From: Pontiellaceae bacterium | GTDB taxonomy: Bacteria; Verrucomicrobiota; Kiritimatiellia; Kiritimatiellales; Pontiellaceae | Reading direction: 5' to 3' | Length of the DNA stretch: 43,968 bases | Assembly (NCBI GenBank): GCA_016937945.1 | Contig: JAFGVP010000111.1 | Location: forward strand, 1 to 43,968 | Shown here: one piece after another, positions 41,846-43,968 of the stretch | Position numbering within the stretch: the stretch's first letter is position 1 | How the letters are laid out: each line of letters begins with the position of its first letter | Notes under the pieces: generated by a model | What the model was told of the DNA's origin: nothing | What the model saw: only the letters and a program-made list of their open reading frames with translations | Databases searched by the model: none | Program-made: the position numbers and the translations under genes

Positions 41846-42964
41846 CTACATAACCCGGGCGCCCTGCCCGGCAGCAATGATCGCCACAACCAGCACCACC
41901 GCGAGAATACCCAGCACAAGGCCGGCAATCTTGATCCAGCTGAAGGGACGATCCCCCTGCACCTCGCCGGTCCGGCCGTTCACAAGGAACTGATAGGTTT
42001 TATCCTTAAAACGGTATGCGCAGACATAAACCGGCAAAAGGAGATGCTTAAAGGAAATATTGTCATACTGCGTGCTGACCCGGGTAATACGCTGCTCATC
42101 GCCGCCGATATCCCGTTCAACCAGTTGCCGGATCCGTTGATCCGCCACGACCTTGGCCTGCTCAAATCCCTCTTCCAGATTCACCTGATACTTTTCAGCC
42201 ACGAATCCGCTGAGATAACTCTTATCAAAAGGGACCAGATTCGAGAGATCCCACGGCTCCAGCGCATCAACCCGTTTCCGAGACAGGGTCCGGGATGCAA
42301 CCAGCAGGATATCATCAAAGGCTTCGCGCACATGACCGGATGCAAATGACCAGCGAATCTTGCGTACCTGCCGGGTTTTGCTCACGCTTTTGCCGTTCTC
42401 CATGGTCGTGTAGTGCTCGGTCACATAATAATAGTCGCCGCGCTGACCAATATAGGAGGAGTAAGTATCCGTGTCATACGTCCAGTACGGAATGTATACC
42501 CCCTTGAAATGATCAAAACTGAGCGACGCCTTTTTCAGGTCATTCGGCGCAAACCACCGCTTTGAGACCCACGCCTTAAACGATGCGAGCGCCTGATTCT
42601 GATCCAGATGAAACGGCAGCAGGGACCGCGGCTGAATCACCGACTCATCCTTGGCCTGCTCCACGACCAGCGGCGTGCTGCAGTATGGGCAGGATGCAGC
42701 CGTCACGCCGGGATCCAGCGTACAGCTGGCGCCGCAGGATTCGCACCGCACAAAATGGGCGACAATCTGGTCAGACTCATCCGACTTCTGACTGAGATAC
42801 GCATGAAAATCGAGCTCCTCGATCGCATCATCGATCTGCGGGATTTCATTATCAGCGCCGCAATACTGGCAGACCAGCCGTGACGTTCCCGGTTGATATT
42901 TCAGGTCGGCACCACAACCCGTACAGGCAAAGGAATCCGTCGTGGAGATCACTTCCTCTTCCAT
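41846..42964 (-). CDS. Zinc-ribbon membrane protein (YdjG-like), partner of the SPFH protein
   Basis: A 372-residue protein with two N-terminal zinc ribbons: CTGC with CQYC at about residues 14-37 and CESC with CPYC at about 74-98. A soluble region follows (FKAWVSKRWFAPNDLKKA, YIPYWTYDTDTYSSYIGQRGDYY, WDLSNLVPFDKSYLSGFVAEKYQ), then YVCAYRFKDKTYQFLVNGRTGEVQGDRP, and a single C-terminal transmembrane helix (IKIAGLVLGILAVVLVVAII). Such proteins are often mislabelled as PriA-like helicases because of the zinc ribbon; no helicase motif is present. In B. subtilis YdjG has a comparable layout and acts with the SPFH protein YdjI. It starts 2 bases after the SPFH gene stop. Exact role unknown. Confidence 0.82.
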   Translation of the reverse strand: MEEEVISTTDSFACTGCGADLKYQPGTSRLVCQYCGADNEIPQIDDAIEELDFHAYLSQKSDESDQIVAHFVRCESCGASCTLDPGVTAASCPYCSTPLVVEQAKDESVIQPRSLLPFHLDQNQALASFKAWVSKRWFAPNDLKKASLSFDHFKGVYIPYWTYDTDTYSSYIGQRGDYYYVTEHYTTMENGKSVSKTRQVRKIRWSFASGHVREAFDDILLVASRTLSRKRVDALEPWDLSNLVPFDKSYLSGFVAEKYQVNLEEGFEQAKVVADQRIRQLVERDIGGDEQRITRVSTQYDNISFKHLLLPVYVCAYRFKDKTYQFLVNGRTGEVQGDRPFSWIKIAGLVLGILAVVLVVAIIAAGQGARVM

Positions 42965-42966
42965 GA

Positions 42967-43968
42967 TCAGACCCCCGGGATTGCAGGCGGAACACTACCA
43001 AAAACGGATGACAGCTCCGGAAGCTGTGCGCCGGCAGTCCACGCGGCCATGCCCTCGCGCCAGAACAGGGTTTCCGGCCCGATCTGCCGCTGCATCGCCA
43101 TCTGCTTCAGCGCGTTCGCATCAAACGGCCCGGACTGCTGTCCATTGATCGCCGCGAAATAGGTCAGTGCCGGCGGAATCGGCGGAGGCGCAGCCTGAAG
43201 CGGCGGCGGAGCCGACGGGGCGGCGGCAGACGGAGGCGTCATGGCCTGCGCCATCTGGTTGGCCATTGCAAAACCCATGCCCATACCCATTCCGGCGCCG
43301 GCCGTACCCGACGGATTTGACGCGGCGCTTTCCATCGCCTTCGCCGCCTTCAGCTTCGTGAGCTTATCCAGATCCACGGCATCGAGGCGGCTGAGCTCGA
43401 AGATTTCCTTTTTCACCTCTTCGGGCATCGAGACATTTTCAATCAGGAACTTGGTCAGCTCGATACCATACTGCTCAAACTCGGGCGCCATCTGCTCCTG
43501 AACCAGTGCCGAGAGCTCGTTGAGCTTGGCGGCAAAGGCCTCGACCGGGAAACCGGCCTCGCCGACGGCGTCGGTAAAACGCGTGACGATCATGGAGCGC
43601 AGCTGGTTTCCAATCTCTTCGGTGGTAAAGTGTCCGTCCGTTCCGACGATTTCGCGGATAAAGCAGGCGGCATCCTTCACGCGGATGACATAGCTGCCGA
43701 ACGACCGCAGCTCAAGCATGCCGAAACGGGGATCGGAAAGCGTAATCGGATTCTTGGTGCCCCACTTCTGGTCCGTCAGGTTGCGGGTGCTGACAAAATA
43801 GACTTCCGCCTTGAACGGACTGTTGAATCCATGCGCCCAGCCCTTGAGTGTTGCAAGAATCGGCAGGTTTTCCGTGGTCAGCGTCACTGCTGTCCAAAAC
43901 AGCAAATAGGTTAGGTTTGACCTGCTGATTTCTCTCGGGGAAAGAGTCTTTGATCGCTGTTTTTCAAA
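42967..43968 (-). CDS. SPFH-domain protein with C-terminal GYF_2 domain (N-terminus atypical, reaches the right edge)
   Basis: SPFH/YdjI-like protein. The core reads ENLPILATLKGWAHGFNSPF, AEVYFVSTRNLTDQKWGTKN, FGMLELRSFGSYVIRVKD, REIVGTDGHFTTEEI and MIVTRFTDAV, then a helical stretch and a Gly/Met- and Pro/Ala-rich linker. It ends in a GYF_2 (DUF4339) domain (YFAAINGQQSGPFDANALKQM, TLFWREGMAAW). In family members I know, about 60 residues (kinase-like VREGQ/FxPG strands) precede ENLPI. Here the frame stays open to the window edge, but the preceding residues (SPREISRSNLTYLLFWTAV) do not look like that domain, and no ATG is present; a TTG at 43905 is the only candidate. It may be 5'-truncated, rearranged or at a contig join. 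Confidence 0.75.
   Translation of the reverse strand, partial: FEKQRSKTLSPREISRSNLTYLLFWTAVTLTTENLPILATLKGWAHGFNSPFKAEVYFVSTRNLTDQKWGTKNPITLSDPRFGMLELRSFGSYVIRVKDAACFIREIVGTDGHFTTEEIGNQLRSMIVTRFTDAVGEAGFPVEAFAAKLNELSALVQEQMAPEFEQYGIELTKFLIENVSMPEEVKKEIFELSRLDAVDLDKLTKLKAAKAMESAASNPSGTAGAGMGMGMGFAMANQMAQAMTPPSAAAPSAPPPLQAAPPPIPPALTYFAAINGQQSGPFDANALKQMAMQRQIGPETLFWREGMAAWTAGAQLPELSSVFGSVPPAIPGV

Overview
The window reads as a chromosomal segment of a Gram-negative, didermic bacterium. Outer-membrane and periplasm genes are abundant: TolC and an HlyD-type adaptor, a complete Tol-Pal set, lpxD, skp and lipoproteins. One secreted protein ends in a PEP-CTERM sorting tail of the form PEP / hydrophobic stretch / SRRIFG, and another carries TSP3-like Asp-rich repeats before a C-terminal beta domain. 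With type III glutamine synthetase, this suggests the PVC group and most likely Kiritimatiellota. That placement is inference from domain style; no rRNA is present. Coding sequence is GC-rich and dense, and several intergenic gaps are visibly AT-rich. No insertion sequence, phage, CRISPR array or integrase was seen.

Layout. 1-2194 (minus): TolC-type channel followed by a periplasmic adaptor that runs off the left edge. 2367-5202: a large membrane glycosyltransferase (+) converging on a secreted trypsin-like protease (-). 5352-9693 (+): cmoA-cmoB (wobble-uridine modification of tRNA), a PEP-CTERM protein with its own terminator, and avtA (valine-pyruvate aminotransferase). 9787-14589 (+): three closely packed secreted proteins (PDZ-less HtrA-like protease, unknown protein, FG-GAP/VCBS propeller). 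14794-18633 (+): pheS, a long-form phosphofructokinase and a photolyase. 18638-25953 (-): tolQ-tolR-tolA-tolB-pal, then a membrane protein with two degenerate GGDEF domains, pdxJ and nnrDE. 26183-26355 (-): two identical tRNA-Glu(UUC) genes. 26557-30473 (+): an AddA-type helicase-nuclease and a polyprenol-phosphate mannosyltransferase-like enzyme. 30592-34446 (+): potABCD polyamine importer. 34486-37460 (-): DUF362 protein, pdxA, ksgA. 37577-39610 (-): glnN. 39895-41548 (-): skp, lpxD. 41846-43968 (-): SPFH/GYF_2 protein and a zinc-ribbon membrane protein.

Functional links: cell-envelope integrity (Tol-Pal, Skp, LpxD, TolC), vitamin B6 synthesis split over two loci (pdxJ and pdxA), translation support (cmoAB, pheS, ksgA, tRNA-Glu), nitrogen and polyamine handling (glnN, potABCD, avtA). 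Most of the window is housekeeping. The least explained parts are the secreted three-gene set at 9.8-14.6 kb, the degenerate GGDEF protein joined to tol-pal, a 10-residue loss in the NnrE domain, a structured intergenic region with a plus-strand terminator at 41.7-41.8 kb, and the SPFH/zinc-ribbon pair at the right edge, whose N-terminus departs from the family.
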